A DNA stretch of 64,000 bases from Furfurilactobacillus curtus (lineage in GTDB: Bacteria > Bacillota > Bacilli > Lactobacillales > Lactobacillaceae), in assembly GCF_045862785.1 (NCBI RefSeq), contig NZ_BQXO01000003.1:186001-250000 (forward strand), written 5' to 3'. Below, in pieces: positions 16,300 through 23,978 of this stretch (within the stretch, counting starts at the first letter, position 1; the number at the start of each line of letters is the position of its first letter). The notes below the pieces were generated by a model that ran no database searches, was not told the DNA's origin, and worked only from the letters and a program-made list of their open reading frames with translations. Made by a program: the position numbers and the translations under genes.

Positions 16300-17226
16300 C
16301 TACTTATGTCTGACCACATCTTCACCAATGATCCGAACTTCTGTATCTAAATGTACGCCAAACTTGGCAGCCACCGTCTCTTGAACATGTTTAATCACCG
16401 CCAAATAATCGCTAGCAGTTGCGTGACCAATATTAATGATAAACCCGGCATGTTTTTTGGAGACTTGTGCGCCCCCGGAGGTATATCCTCGTAAGTCCGC
16501 ATCAGTGATCAATTTCCCAGCAAAATAACCCGTTGGTCGTTTAAAAACAGACCCACAAGACGGATATTCTAGCGGTTGCTTGGCTGCTCGCCGTGCATTA
16601 AGGTCATCCATCAGCGCACGAATTTGAGGACCATTACCTGGCGCGAGCGTAAATGTCGCACTGATGACAATATCACCAGTCTCTTGAACCAAACTATGCC
16701 GATAACCAAAGGCCATCTGCTCGTTTGAATAAGTTTTGAAGTTCCCATCACGCGTAATTACTTCGACCTCGCTAACGACATCCTTAACTTCGCCACCATA
16801 GGCACCGGCATTCATAAAGACCCCGCCGCCCACACTGCCCGGGATGCCAGCAGCAAATTCTAGTCCCGTTAAACTAGCTGCGTAAGCAGCCTCTGTAGCA
16901 GCAATGAGCGGTGCACCAGCATCTGCTTTAACTTGTTGTCCCACAACACTAATCGTTTTCATGGCCGTTAAAATAACAACCAAGCCACGAATACCGCCAT
17001 CCTTAACAATCAAATTACTAGCATTTCCAATAATCGTCAGCGGTAATGCCATGGTCCGAGCAAATGTAACTAAAGCTGCCACCTGTTCACGAGTTTGTGG
17101 AAAGGCCAGCCAATCCGCTGGTCCACCTGTTTTTGTATTCGTAAAATGACTCAATGACTCATTTTCCATGATGTCAAAATCTGTAAAAATTGATTGCAAA
17201 TCCACTTTTTGCATGTTCTCACCCAT
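16300..17226 (-). CDS. murB: UDP-N-acetylenolpyruvoylglucosamine reductase MurB
   Basis: 308-aa FAD enzyme making UDP-MurNAc, in the cytosol. FAD-binding TKTGGPADWL (31-40) and IIGNASN (65-71), then AAGIPGSVGGGVFMNAGAYG (125-144), the Tyr-containing GYRHS (174-178), catalytic Ser226 in PSCGSVFKRP, and a C-terminal EVRIIGE. It is the type II (Gram-positive) form. AGGAG is 8 bases from the ATG at 17226; an internal Met at codon 5 also has a weak GGTGAG before it. It stands alone with its own terminator. Confidence 0.97.
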   Translation of the reverse strand: MGENMQKVDLQSIFTDFDIMENESLSHFTNTKTGGPADWLAFPQTREQVAALVTFARTMALPLTIIGNASNLIVKDGGIRGLVVILTAMKTISVVGQQVKADAGAPLIAATEAAYAASLTGLEFAAGIPGSVGGGVFMNAGAYGGEVKDVVSEVEVITRDGNFKTYSNEQMAFGYRHSLVQETGDIVISATFTLAPGNGPQIRALMDDLNARRAAKQPLEYPSCGSVFKRPTGYFAGKLITDADLRGYTSGGAQVSKKHAGFIINIGHATASDYLAVIKHVQETVAAKFGVHLDTEVRIIGEDVVRHK

Positions 17227-17363
17227 TTAATTAACTCCTACATAAATGCCGTTCTTTTATTTTACCACGAAATTCATCAGCACCGGGAACTGGGTGATGA
17301 AAGACTTTTCCAAACCGCTTATGTTAAAATCAAGGCAATTAAACTCAAAGGACGACCATTAAG

Positions 17364-18125
17364 ATGAAATTTATTTCGTGGAATATAAACGGTCTGCGAG
17401 CCATTTTAAAACGTGGCTTAGAACAAACCTTGCTCGATTTTGAGGCGGATGCAATTTGTTTACAAGAGACCAAATTACAAGCAGGCCAAGCAACGGTCTC
17501 ACTGCCAGGCTATCATCAGTTCTGGAATTATTCTGAACGCCCGGGGTACGCTGGTACCGCCATTTTTACTAAACACGAACCGATACAGGTGACCTATGGC
17601 CTAAACGAACCCGAATTCGATCATGAAGGCCGAGTAATTACACTCGAATACCAAAATTACTATTTAATCACTAGCTATACGCCAAACTCTGGGCAAGAGC
17701 TAAAACGTTTAGCCTTCCGGAATGATTGGGATCAAGTCTTCCGAGAATATGTAAAACAACTCGCCACTAATAAACCGGTGATCTTCTGTGGTGATTTAAA
17801 TGTTGCCCATGAAGAAATCGATTTGAAGAATCCGAAGACGAATCATCAGCGCGCCGGCTTCACAGATACGGAACGAGCGAACTTCACAACGTTACTGAAG
17901 TCAGGCTTTACTGACAGCTTTCGTCATTTCTACCCAGACGCAACCGGACAATATTCCTGGTGGAGTTATCGTTTCAATGCACGTCAAAATAACGCAGGTT
18001 GGCGAATTGATTATTTCGTTGTCTCTAATCCGCTAATGTCACAAATTCAGGGCGCTAAAATTCTAAGTAACGTCATGGGGTCCGATCATTGTCCGGTTGA
18101 ACTGGATACTGATGAACTTGTCTAA
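17364..18125 (+). CDS. exoA: Exodeoxyribonuclease III / AP endonuclease
   Basis: 253-aa base-excision repair nuclease of the XthA/ExoA family. The catalytic motifs are intact: SWNINGLRA (5-13), QETK with metal ligand Glu35, YTPNSG (about 110-115), GDLNVAHEEID (about 147-157), the Trp-rich YSWWSYR, and the terminal SDHCPVEL with the catalytic His. AAAGGA precedes the ATG by about 10 bases. It diverges from murB across about 140 bp. Confidence 0.95.
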   Translation: MKFISWNINGLRAILKRGLEQTLLDFEADAICLQETKLQAGQATVSLPGYHQFWNYSERPGYAGTAIFTKHEPIQVTYGLNEPEFDHEGRVITLEYQNYYLITSYTPNSGQELKRLAFRNDWDQVFREYVKQLATNKPVIFCGDLNVAHEEIDLKNPKTNHQRAGFTDTERANFTTLLKSGFTDSFRHFYPDATGQYSWWSYRFNARQNNAGWRIDYFVVSNPLMSQIQGAKILSNVMGSDHCPVELDTDELV

Positions 18126-18253
18126 ATAAGCTTGCCCCGATTCATTCAAATAATTAGCTGCAACCCGTTTTCACTTTACTTTTTAAACAGCTCGATCTAA
18201 ACTATTTGCATTCGATTTTTAGAACACTCAGCTATATTATGGAGGTTGCAGCC

Positions 18254-18787
18254 GTGAACTTTGTCGCAATGGATTTTGAAACAGCTAGCTCTCAGCGACA
18301 TAGTGCCTGTTCATTGGCGCTAACTGTCGTTCGCCACAACCAAGTGGTGGATGAGTTTTATACCTTAATTAAACCCGACACTGAATTTTCGTGGCGTAAT
18401 GTCCAGATTCATGGCATTCACGAGCGCGACGTTGCCGACGCACCAACTTTTCCTGAGGTTTGGCCACATATCAACCAATTTTACACGAATAATCAGCTTG
18501 TCGTGGCACACAATGCCCCCTTTGATAATGGTGTTTTGAAAAGTACACTGGCTCATTATGAACTCGCGCCGACCCACTATTTAACATTAGATACCGTTAA
18601 AACAAGTCGCCGCTTTTTCCCAGATTTTCCCAATCACCGGCTCAACACTGTTAGTGAGCGACTCAACATTGAACTTGACCATCACCATAATGCATTAGAT
18701 GATAGCTTAGCTTGCGCTAATATCCTCATTTACCAAGATCAACATTTTGGTGCATCGGCCATCAAACCATTTATGAAATTACTTTAA
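18254..18787 (+). CDS. DnaQ-like 3'-5' exonuclease
   Basis: 177-aa DEDDh exonuclease of the PolC/DnaQ epsilon type. Exo I is FVAMDFETAS (Asp7, Glu9), Exo II is HNAPFDNGVL (about 88-97), and Exo III carries HHNALDDSLACA (about 147-158) with the catalytic His and Asp. It is a free-standing exonuclease domain with no polymerase. The start is the GTG at 18254, with GGAGG 8 bases upstream; an in-frame ATG at 18206 lacks a ribosome site. A role in DNA or RNA trimming is likely but the substrate is unknown. Confidence 0.88.
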   Translation: MNFVAMDFETASSQRHSACSLALTVVRHNQVVDEFYTLIKPDTEFSWRNVQIHGIHERDVADAPTFPEVWPHINQFYTNNQLVVAHNAPFDNGVLKSTLAHYELAPTHYLTLDTVKTSRRFFPDFPNHRLNTVSERLNIELDHHHNALDDSLACANILIYQDQHFGASAIKPFMKLL

Positions 18788-18794
18788 ACCACTT

Positions 18795-18838
18795 AATAAA
18801 ACCACCCGCAAATGAAAAAATTGTCGGGTGGTTTTATT
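18795..18838. terminator. Bidirectional terminator
   Basis: AATAAAACCACCCG (18795-18808) pairs with CGGGTGGTTTTATT (18825-18838) between convergent genes. Confidence 0.85.
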
Positions 18839-18860
18839 GGTTTAACAGCTTCATATTCCC

Positions 18861-19376
18861 TTAAACTGCTGGATGACGCACTGTTAAGACCATTGTCTGT
18901 GCCGGAACAGCTTCACCAATCGCATTTTGTACGCTAACTGATTTGCTTACTTGAAAACCCAGATTGCGATAAAGTCGTTTGGCATAAGTATTTTCAAGCT
19001 GAACAGTAAGCACAATTTCAGTCAATTGACTAGCTGTTTTTGCCCAATACAGCATTTCCTCCATCAAGGCAGAGCCAAGGCCTTCATTCCAAAAGGCCTT
19101 TGATATGGCAACCCCAATTTCTCCCCGTGCATCGTCAATAGCAACGATGCTGCCGATCCCAATCAGTTGACCAGCATAATCAGCAACCATGAGATGGTTT
19201 TTGGGCGAGGCCATCATGAGCGAAATTTGTTGTGCTTCTTCCGTTACATTCAAATGGCCTAACTGGGGATCAGCGGTAAACGTCGTTGATTCACGCTGTA
19301 ACGTGGTCAATAAAGCTAAAAGCGCAGCAGCGTCACTTTCAGTTGCTGGGCGAATATCAACGGTTGCTTCACTCAT
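18861..19376 (-). CDS. GNAT-family N-acetyltransferase
   Basis: 171-aa acetyltransferase. The acetyl-CoA loop reads ISKAFWNEGLGSALMEEML (about 92-110; the Q/R-x-x-G-x-G/A motif with Asn replacing the first polar residue). The terminal ENTYAKRLYRNLGFQ (about 129-143) is the classic closing motif. It starts inside the last codons of tsaE (8-bp overlap), so translation is coupled. It is not RimI: the order and motif differ, and it resembles broad-range GNAT proteins whose acceptor is unknown. Confidence 0.85.
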   Translation of the reverse strand: MSEATVDIRPATESDAAALLALLTTLQRESTTFTADPQLGHLNVTEEAQQISLMMASPKNHLMVADYAGQLIGIGSIVAIDDARGEIGVAISKAFWNEGLGSALMEEMLYWAKTASQLTEIVLTVQLENTYAKRLYRNLGFQVSKSVSVQNAIGEAVPAQTMVLTVRHPAV

Positions 19377-19842
19377 GATTTAAATCCTCCAACTGTTCGA
19401 TGATTTTCTGGTAATGTTCACCATGAGCAACGAAACTCAACTGGCGAACATTTTCATTTGTTGCCATCCGACGTAACTGAATCATTAGATAATCAGCTGG
19501 GAGTTCATCTTCCACAAATTGAGACCATTCAATGACGCTCACTCCGTCACCGGTGAAATACTCTTCTAGACCTAATTCATCACCACCACCGGCTTCAAGT
19601 CGATAAACATCCATATGATAAAGCGGCAATCGTCCCTCCTGATACTCACGAATAATGGTAAATGTTGGACTTTTGATTGGTCGCTTGATCCCTAACCCTA
19701 AAGCTAATCCCTTAGTGAAGGTGGTCTTTCCTGCGCCAAGATCACCATCTAGCAAGATTACATCCCCACTAGTCACCAAGGAACCAACTTGGCGACCGAG
19801 GCCCTGGGTTTGTTCTGCTGTTGTCGTCGTTAATGAAAACAT
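19369..19842 (-). CDS. tsaE: tRNA t6A biosynthesis ATPase TsaE
   Basis: 157-aa P-loop ATPase that works with TsaB and TsaD to make N6-threonylcarbamoyladenosine in ANN-decoding tRNAs. The Walker A motif GDLGAGKTT is at 33-41, followed by SPTFTIIREYQ (about 58-68), HMDVYRL (about 76-82) and the IEWSQF motif (about 103-108). AGGAG lies 8 bases before the ATG. It sits downstream of pta, the arrangement ung-pta-tsaE common in lactobacilli. Confidence 0.95.
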   Translation of the reverse strand: MFSLTTTTAEQTQGLGRQVGSLVTSGDVILLDGDLGAGKTTFTKGLALGLGIKRPIKSPTFTIIREYQEGRLPLYHMDVYRLEAGGGDELGLEEYFTGDGVSVIEWSQFVEDELPADYLMIQLRRMATNENVRQLSFVAHGEHYQKIIEQLEDLNHE

Positions 19843-19886
19843 CCTACTTTCTCCTACCGCTAAATATTAAGCCGTTTAAAAGCAAA

Positions 19887-19925
19887 CAGACAACCCTCCG
19901 CCGCTGGGTGGATCAAAGTTGTCTG
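19887..19925 (-). terminator. Likely pta terminator
   Basis: CAGACAAC and GTTGTCTG (19887-19894 and 19918-19925) flank a GC-rich loop; the minus strand continues TTTGCTTTT. Confidence 0.55.
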
Positions 19926-19942
19926 CCTCCATTTACCTAGAT

Positions 19943-20920
19943 TTATTTAACCGATTGAGCCGCTGTAATAATGGCAACTTTGTAAACATCTTCTTCGTTT
20001 GCACCTCGAGATAGGTCAGATACTGGCTTATTCAAACCTTGCAGAATTGGTCCAATTGCCTCAAATCCACCAAAGCGTTGCGCAATCTTGTAGCCGATAT
20101 TCCCCGATTGCAGCTCAGGGAAGACGAACACCGTTGCATGACCAGCTACCTTGGAACCAGGCGCCTTAGCTGCACCGACGCTTGGGACAAAGGCCGCGTC
20201 AAATTGCAACTCGCCATCAAGCGCTAAGTCCGGTTGTTGTTCATTGGCTAACTTCGTGGCTTCTTGGACCTTAGTCACCATCTCCCCTTTCGCTGAACCC
20301 TTAGTGGAGAAACTCAACATGGCAACTTTAGGATCAATGTCAAACACTTGTGCTGTTTGAGCAGATTCTAACGCAACTTCGGCCATTCCGGCAGCATCTA
20401 ATTCAATATTGATGGCACAGTCTGCGAACAAGTAGCGTTCATCGCCCTTTTGCATCACAAAAGCACCGGAAATTCGTTTGACTCCTGGTTTAGTTTTGAT
20501 GATTTGTAAAGCTGGACGAACCGTATCTCCAGTTGGATGAACTGCACCAGAAACCATCCCGTCGGCCTGATCCATGTAAACGAGCATCGTGCCAAAGTAG
20601 TTGACGTCTTTTAACCATTCAGCTAATTGCTCACGGGTATTCTTGCCAGCCCGGCGCTCTTCCAATGCATCCAGCATTAAGCTTAACTTATCACTTGGAT
20701 ACGTCTCTGGATCAATGATTAAAACATCATCCGTGCTTAAGCCTGCCGTTGCGGCTGCTTGTTCAATTGCATCAACGTGCCCCAACAGAATTGGTTTTAA
20801 AAGACCCTCTTTAGCTAAACGGACTGCAGCACCTAAGATGCGAGGATCTTCCCCTTCAGGAAAAACAATCGTCTTATCTTGGCCACTAATTTTATTCTTC
20901 AAACTATCAAATAAATCCAT
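19943..20920 (-). CDS. pta: Phosphate acetyltransferase Pta
   Basis: 325-aa cytosolic enzyme exchanging acetyl-CoA and acetyl phosphate, central to acetate and pyruvate overflow metabolism. The short (class II) form shows IVFPEGEDPRIL near 15-26, SGAVHPTGDTVRPALQI near 125-141, and the C-terminal VFPELQSGNIGYKI with a closing ADLSRG-like VSDLSRGAN. The ATG at 20920 has GGAGG 8 bases upstream; a longer frame from 20935 has no ribosome site in range. It lies 41 bp after ung, so the two are probably co-transcribed. Confidence 0.96.
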   Translation of the reverse strand: MDLFDSLKNKISGQDKTIVFPEGEDPRILGAAVRLAKEGLLKPILLGHVDAIEQAAATAGLSTDDVLIIDPETYPSDKLSLMLDALEERRAGKNTREQLAEWLKDVNYFGTMLVYMDQADGMVSGAVHPTGDTVRPALQIIKTKPGVKRISGAFVMQKGDERYLFADCAINIELDAAGMAEVALESAQTAQVFDIDPKVAMLSFSTKGSAKGEMVTKVQEATKLANEQQPDLALDGELQFDAAFVPSVGAAKAPGSKVAGHATVFVFPELQSGNIGYKIAQRFGGFEAIGPILQGLNKPVSDLSRGANEEDVYKVAIITAAQSVK

Positions 20921-20961
20921 CGTGCGTTCCTCCAATATAATGAGTATGAATTTTCTCTAGC

Positions 20962-21666
20962 TTATGCTTCGTTGAGATCCGCCATTGAAACCGAAGTTGG
21001 TAATTGCCAATCAATGGGTTGTTCACCCATCGCAATTAAAGCTTCATTGGTTTTCGAAAATGGCTTTGAACCGAAAAAACCGCGGTGCGCTGACAACGGA
21101 CTGGGATGTGGTGATTGCAAAACAACGTTACGACTTGTATCAATCAACTTAATCTTATCCCGCGCTGCCCGTCCCCAAAGAATGAAGACCACTGGACGCT
21201 CACGCTCTGACAATTTTTTGATTGCCGCATCCGTCAATTGCTCCCACCCTTTGCCAGCATGAGAGAAGGCAACGCCGTCACGAACCGTTAAAACAGAGTT
21301 CAGTAACAAAACGCCCTGTTGAGCCCAAGCTTTCAGGAACCCGTGATTCACCGGTTTGATGCCCAAATCACTGTCGAGTTCCTTATAAATATTCTGCAGC
21401 GATGGTGGTACTTGCACGCCTGGCATCACAGCAAAACTCAAACCAAACGCCTGACTTGGTCCATGATATGGATCCTGCCCTAAAATAACGACTTTAACTT
21501 CATTAAAAGGGGTCCACTCAAAAGCAGTAAAGATATGATTCATATCAGGGTAGATCGTTTGCGTCTGATATTCATGTTTCAAAAAACGATGTAGCTCTTG
21601 ATAGTAGGCTTGCTCAAATTCTGGCTGCAGTACCTGCCACCAATCGTTATGAATAAACGGTTTCAT
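20962..21666 (-). CDS. ung: Uracil-DNA glycosylase Ung
   Basis: 234-aa family 1 uracil-DNA glycosylase that removes uracil from DNA. The catalytic water-activating loop is GQDPYHG (63-69, Asp65), followed by LLNSVLTVRDG (121-131) and the leucine loop HPSPLSAHRG (187-196, catalytic His187). The ATG at 21666 is preceded by GAGGTG and gives the usual family length; the longer frame from 21708 adds 14 unlikely residues. The promoter faces the divergent LURP-one gene. Confidence 0.97.
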   Translation of the reverse strand: MKPFIHNDWWQVLQPEFEQAYYQELHRFLKHEYQTQTIYPDMNHIFTAFEWTPFNEVKVVILGQDPYHGPSQAFGLSFAVMPGVQVPPSLQNIYKELDSDLGIKPVNHGFLKAWAQQGVLLLNSVLTVRDGVAFSHAGKGWEQLTDAAIKKLSERERPVVFILWGRAARDKIKLIDTSRNVVLQSPHPSPLSAHRGFFGSKPFSKTNEALIAMGEQPIDWQLPTSVSMADLNEA

Positions 21667-21801
21667 ACTTGGCACCTCGAATTTCATTGTAGCAGACTCA
21701 TTCAACAAAATAAATTGGATCGCGCTCTTTTTGAAAGCGAATTCATTGAATCACGTGGTACAATACAGCTATGCTCACGTGAGTGGCCAAAGGAGGCTAT
21801 G

Positions 21802-22371
21802 ATGCGCCAATTATTTATTCGTCAAACGCCGGGCTTACTTAACGGCGTAAGACCAGTCTTAGATCATCACCACCAGTCTGTTTACCTCTTGTCAGGTCAA
21901 TTTGGCTGGTCGCGAGCTCAAATGATCGCCTCGACACCAGCAGGAAAAATCTTGGCCGAAGCAAAGCAGCTTTCATTAGGTATTATGCCCAAATTTGCGT
22001 TACTTTATAACAATAAGGAAGTTGGGGCAGTCAGTCGCTCACTTGGTTTTTGGCGAGAAGTCGTCTATATTCGCGGCCTCAACTGGTTGATAATGGGCAA
22101 TTTGGTGGCAGGTAAGTATAAGATTTATCACGGCACCCATGTCGTCGCGGCCATGAGCACCGTTGCAGGTACTGACGGTGACTATCAACAAGTCAGTGTT
22201 ACCAATCATTCTGCGGAACCAGTCTGTTTATTGATTGCAGCCATTATGGATCGCTGGGCTAAACAAAAATCACGTCGTCTTAACCATCAACGCGCGAGTC
22301 GTTTGGCTAGAGAGCCCAAATTACTAGGACCCGAATACCATAAATTACCGACTTCGTTAAGAAAAAATTAA
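21802..22371 (+). CDS. LURP-one/Tubby-C-like protein (YxjI-like)
   Basis: 189-aa cytosolic protein beginning MRQLFIRQTPG and resembling the LURP-one-related family (YxjI of Bacillus, DUF567), a beta-barrel fold akin to the Tubby C-terminal domain. Strand-rich segments with alternating hydrophobics span 20-165, and the C-terminus is basic. Function is not established; phospholipid binding is proposed for the fold. AGGAGG (21791-21796) is 5 bases from the second of two tandem ATGs, so 21802 is chosen. A TACAAT -10 with upstream TG lies at about 21760. Confidence 0.65.
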   Translation: MRQLFIRQTPGLLNGVRPVLDHHHQSVYLLSGQFGWSRAQMIASTPAGKILAEAKQLSLGIMPKFALLYNNKEVGAVSRSLGFWREVVYIRGLNWLIMGNLVAGKYKIYHGTHVVAAMSTVAGTDGDYQQVSVTNHSAEPVCLLIAAIMDRWAKQKSRRLNHQRASRLAREPKLLGPEYHKLPTSLRKN

Positions 22372-22613
22372 TCATTATAATTCGATCATTCAGCGGTTTA
22401 ACCTGATCTTCACCCCTGTTTGGTCGTTTTTTTTGTGCTGAAATGCCTTCATGGTAGGCTTTAATCCACTTCGCTCTTTTTTGAAAGCCCCTCCATTGCT
22501 GTCAGAATAGAATTAATTGGATGTCAAAACTATTTTCGTCGCTACAATGTTACAGAATGTTGCAAAAACCGAATTTTATGACAAACCAACCTGTTTTTGT
22601 AATGCCCACGGTA

Positions 22614-22724
22614 TTGGTATGTTATTTACACCCTGTATAGTAAGCATCGTTGTTTAGAGGAAAACAACAGCTTGACTCATTAACTTGATGTTGAGTTCCC
22701 TTAGCCCGTTGTTTAAAACAACGG
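22614..22724 (+). promoter_or_regulatory. apf-like gene promoter and twin-hairpin leader
   Basis: TTGGTA (22614-22619), a 16-bp spacer and TATAGT (22636-22641). The transcript would start near 22648, directly at a hairpin GTTGTTT (22649-22655)/AAACAAC (22662-22668). A second hairpin CCGTTGTT/AACAACGG spans 22706-22724. Both share the same arm sequence, so the arms can swap partners. The rest of the 22372-22757 gap has no ORF I can support. Confidence 0.6.
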
Positions 22725-22757
22725 TGCCACACAGAAAATAGGAGTGAAAATTTCTAC

Positions 22758-23390
22758 ATGACATTCAAACAAATCTTAGCTTCAACTTTAAGTGCTGGTG
22801 CTTTATTGACTGCCGGTACAATTGCTGCCAACGCCGACACTAATGTAACGGTTCAAACCGGCGATACAGTTTCTGAATTAGCAACAGCCAATGGCTCAAC
22901 GATCGATGCGATCGTGAATGCTAACCAATTGACTAACGACGGTAATTTAATCTATGTTGGTCAAACATTGGTTATCCCTGATGGCAACACAACGGCTGCG
23001 CCAGCAGCAACCAGCGCAACCACTACGGCTGCACCTGTTGCTCAAGTTACAACCCCGGTTGCGCCTGCTACTACCAATCAGGCCCAAACTCAAACAACAA
23101 CAACTACGGTAACCCCAGCACCAGCGGCTACCACTACCGCTGCGACTACGACTCCTGCTGCTAGTTCTTCTGATGAAGCAGCCAAAGCCTACATTGCAGC
23201 CGGTGAATCAGGCGGTTCCTATACAGCAACAAACGGCCAGTACATTGGTAAATACCAATTGACTTCTAGTTACTTGCATGGTGACTACTCTGCTGCCAAC
23301 CAAGAAGCAGTTGCAACCCAATATGCAGTATCACGTTACGGCTCTTGGACTGCCGCAGCTGCCTACTGGTCAGCTCACCATTCATGGTAA
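22758..23390 (+). CDS. LysM and Apf-like secreted wall protein
   Basis: 210-aa secreted protein. Signal peptide MTFKQILASTLSAGALLTAG with cleavage near ANA (about 26). One LysM domain follows (about 29-74, VQTGDTVSELATANG), then a Thr/Ala/Pro-rich linker (75-140). The C-terminal domain (145-210) matches aggregation-promoting-factor proteins: AAGESGGSYTATNGQYIGKY with the likely catalytic Glu, then RYGSWTAAAAYW and a final HHSW. Apf proteins are abundant lactobacillar surface proteins with a lysozyme- or transglycosylase-like fold. AGGAG precedes the ATG by about 12 bases. Confidence 0.88.
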   Translation: MTFKQILASTLSAGALLTAGTIAANADTNVTVQTGDTVSELATANGSTIDAIVNANQLTNDGNLIYVGQTLVIPDGNTTAAPAATSATTTAAPVAQVTTPVAPATTNQAQTQTTTTTVTPAPAATTTAATTTPAASSSDEAAKAYIAAGESGGSYTATNGQYIGKYQLTSSYLHGDYSAANQEAVATQYAVSRYGSWTAAAAYWSAHHSW

Positions 23391-23426
23391 GCTAAACTTT
23401 AATCAGTGACGATTATTTTTAAATAA

Positions 23427-23481
23427 GTAACACAAAAAAAGCTTCAGCCCGACGAACGGGCTGAAGCTTTTTTTGTGTTAC
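23427..23481. terminator. Strong shared terminator, apf-like gene and smpB
   Basis: A 24-bp perfect stem, GTAACAC-A7-GCTTCAGCCC (23427-23450) with its complement (23458-23481), around a 7-nt loop. On the plus strand it ends the apf-like gene. Its right arm covers the smpB stop codon (23478-23480). Confidence 0.9.
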
Positions 23482-23948
23482 TGTCGACGGGCCAACTCAC
23501 GATCAATTTCTCGTTGCTGATCCCGTTGCTTCAAGGTTTGACGCTTATCATACTCCCGTTTTCCCTGAGCAACACCAATCAGTACCTTAGCATATCCATG
23601 TTTAATATACACACGTAAAGGCACAATTGTCCGCCCCTTTTGAGCCACTGCCGCTTGTAACTTTTTAATCTCTTGTTTATGCAACAATAGACGTCGCGTA
23701 CGCAGCGGATCATGGTTGAACCGATTACCTTGAGTAAACTCGGCAATATTAACATTCATTAAATAGGCTTGTCCGTTTTTGATGGAGATAAAACCATCGC
23801 CAATCGTAATCCGCGCTGCACGCACCGATTTAATTTCCGTACCAGTTAGTTCGATTCCCGCCTCGTAGGTTTCCAAAATGGTGTAGTCATGACGGGCTTT
23901 TCGATTATTTGCCAGTGCATCATTTCCAGCAGACTTTCTTTTAGCCAT
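23478..23948 (-). CDS. smpB: SsrA-binding protein SmpB
   Basis: 156-aa RNA-binding partner of tmRNA in trans-translation. Typical features: ARHDYTILETYEAGIELTGT (18-37), IKSVRAARI, DPLRTRRLLLHKQEI (about 81-95), GYAKVLIGVAQGKREYDKR (about 117-135), and a basic C-terminal tail that becomes helical in the ribosomal mRNA channel. It is last in the rnr-smpB unit, 30 bp after rnr. Its RNA partner ssrA is at 1329, about 22 kb away. Confidence 0.97.
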   Translation of the reverse strand: MAKRKSAGNDALANNRKARHDYTILETYEAGIELTGTEIKSVRAARITIGDGFISIKNGQAYLMNVNIAEFTQGNRFNHDPLRTRRLLLHKQEIKKLQAAVAQKGRTIVPLRVYIKHGYAKVLIGVAQGKREYDKRQTLKQRDQQREIDRELARRQ

Positions 23949-23978
23949 TTTTACACCTACCTTTCAGGTTCAAGGGCG

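Noticed and set aside
22540..22560. WalR box upstream of the apf-like gene
   Set aside because: TGTTACAGAATGTTGC has only one good half site and the wrong spacing.
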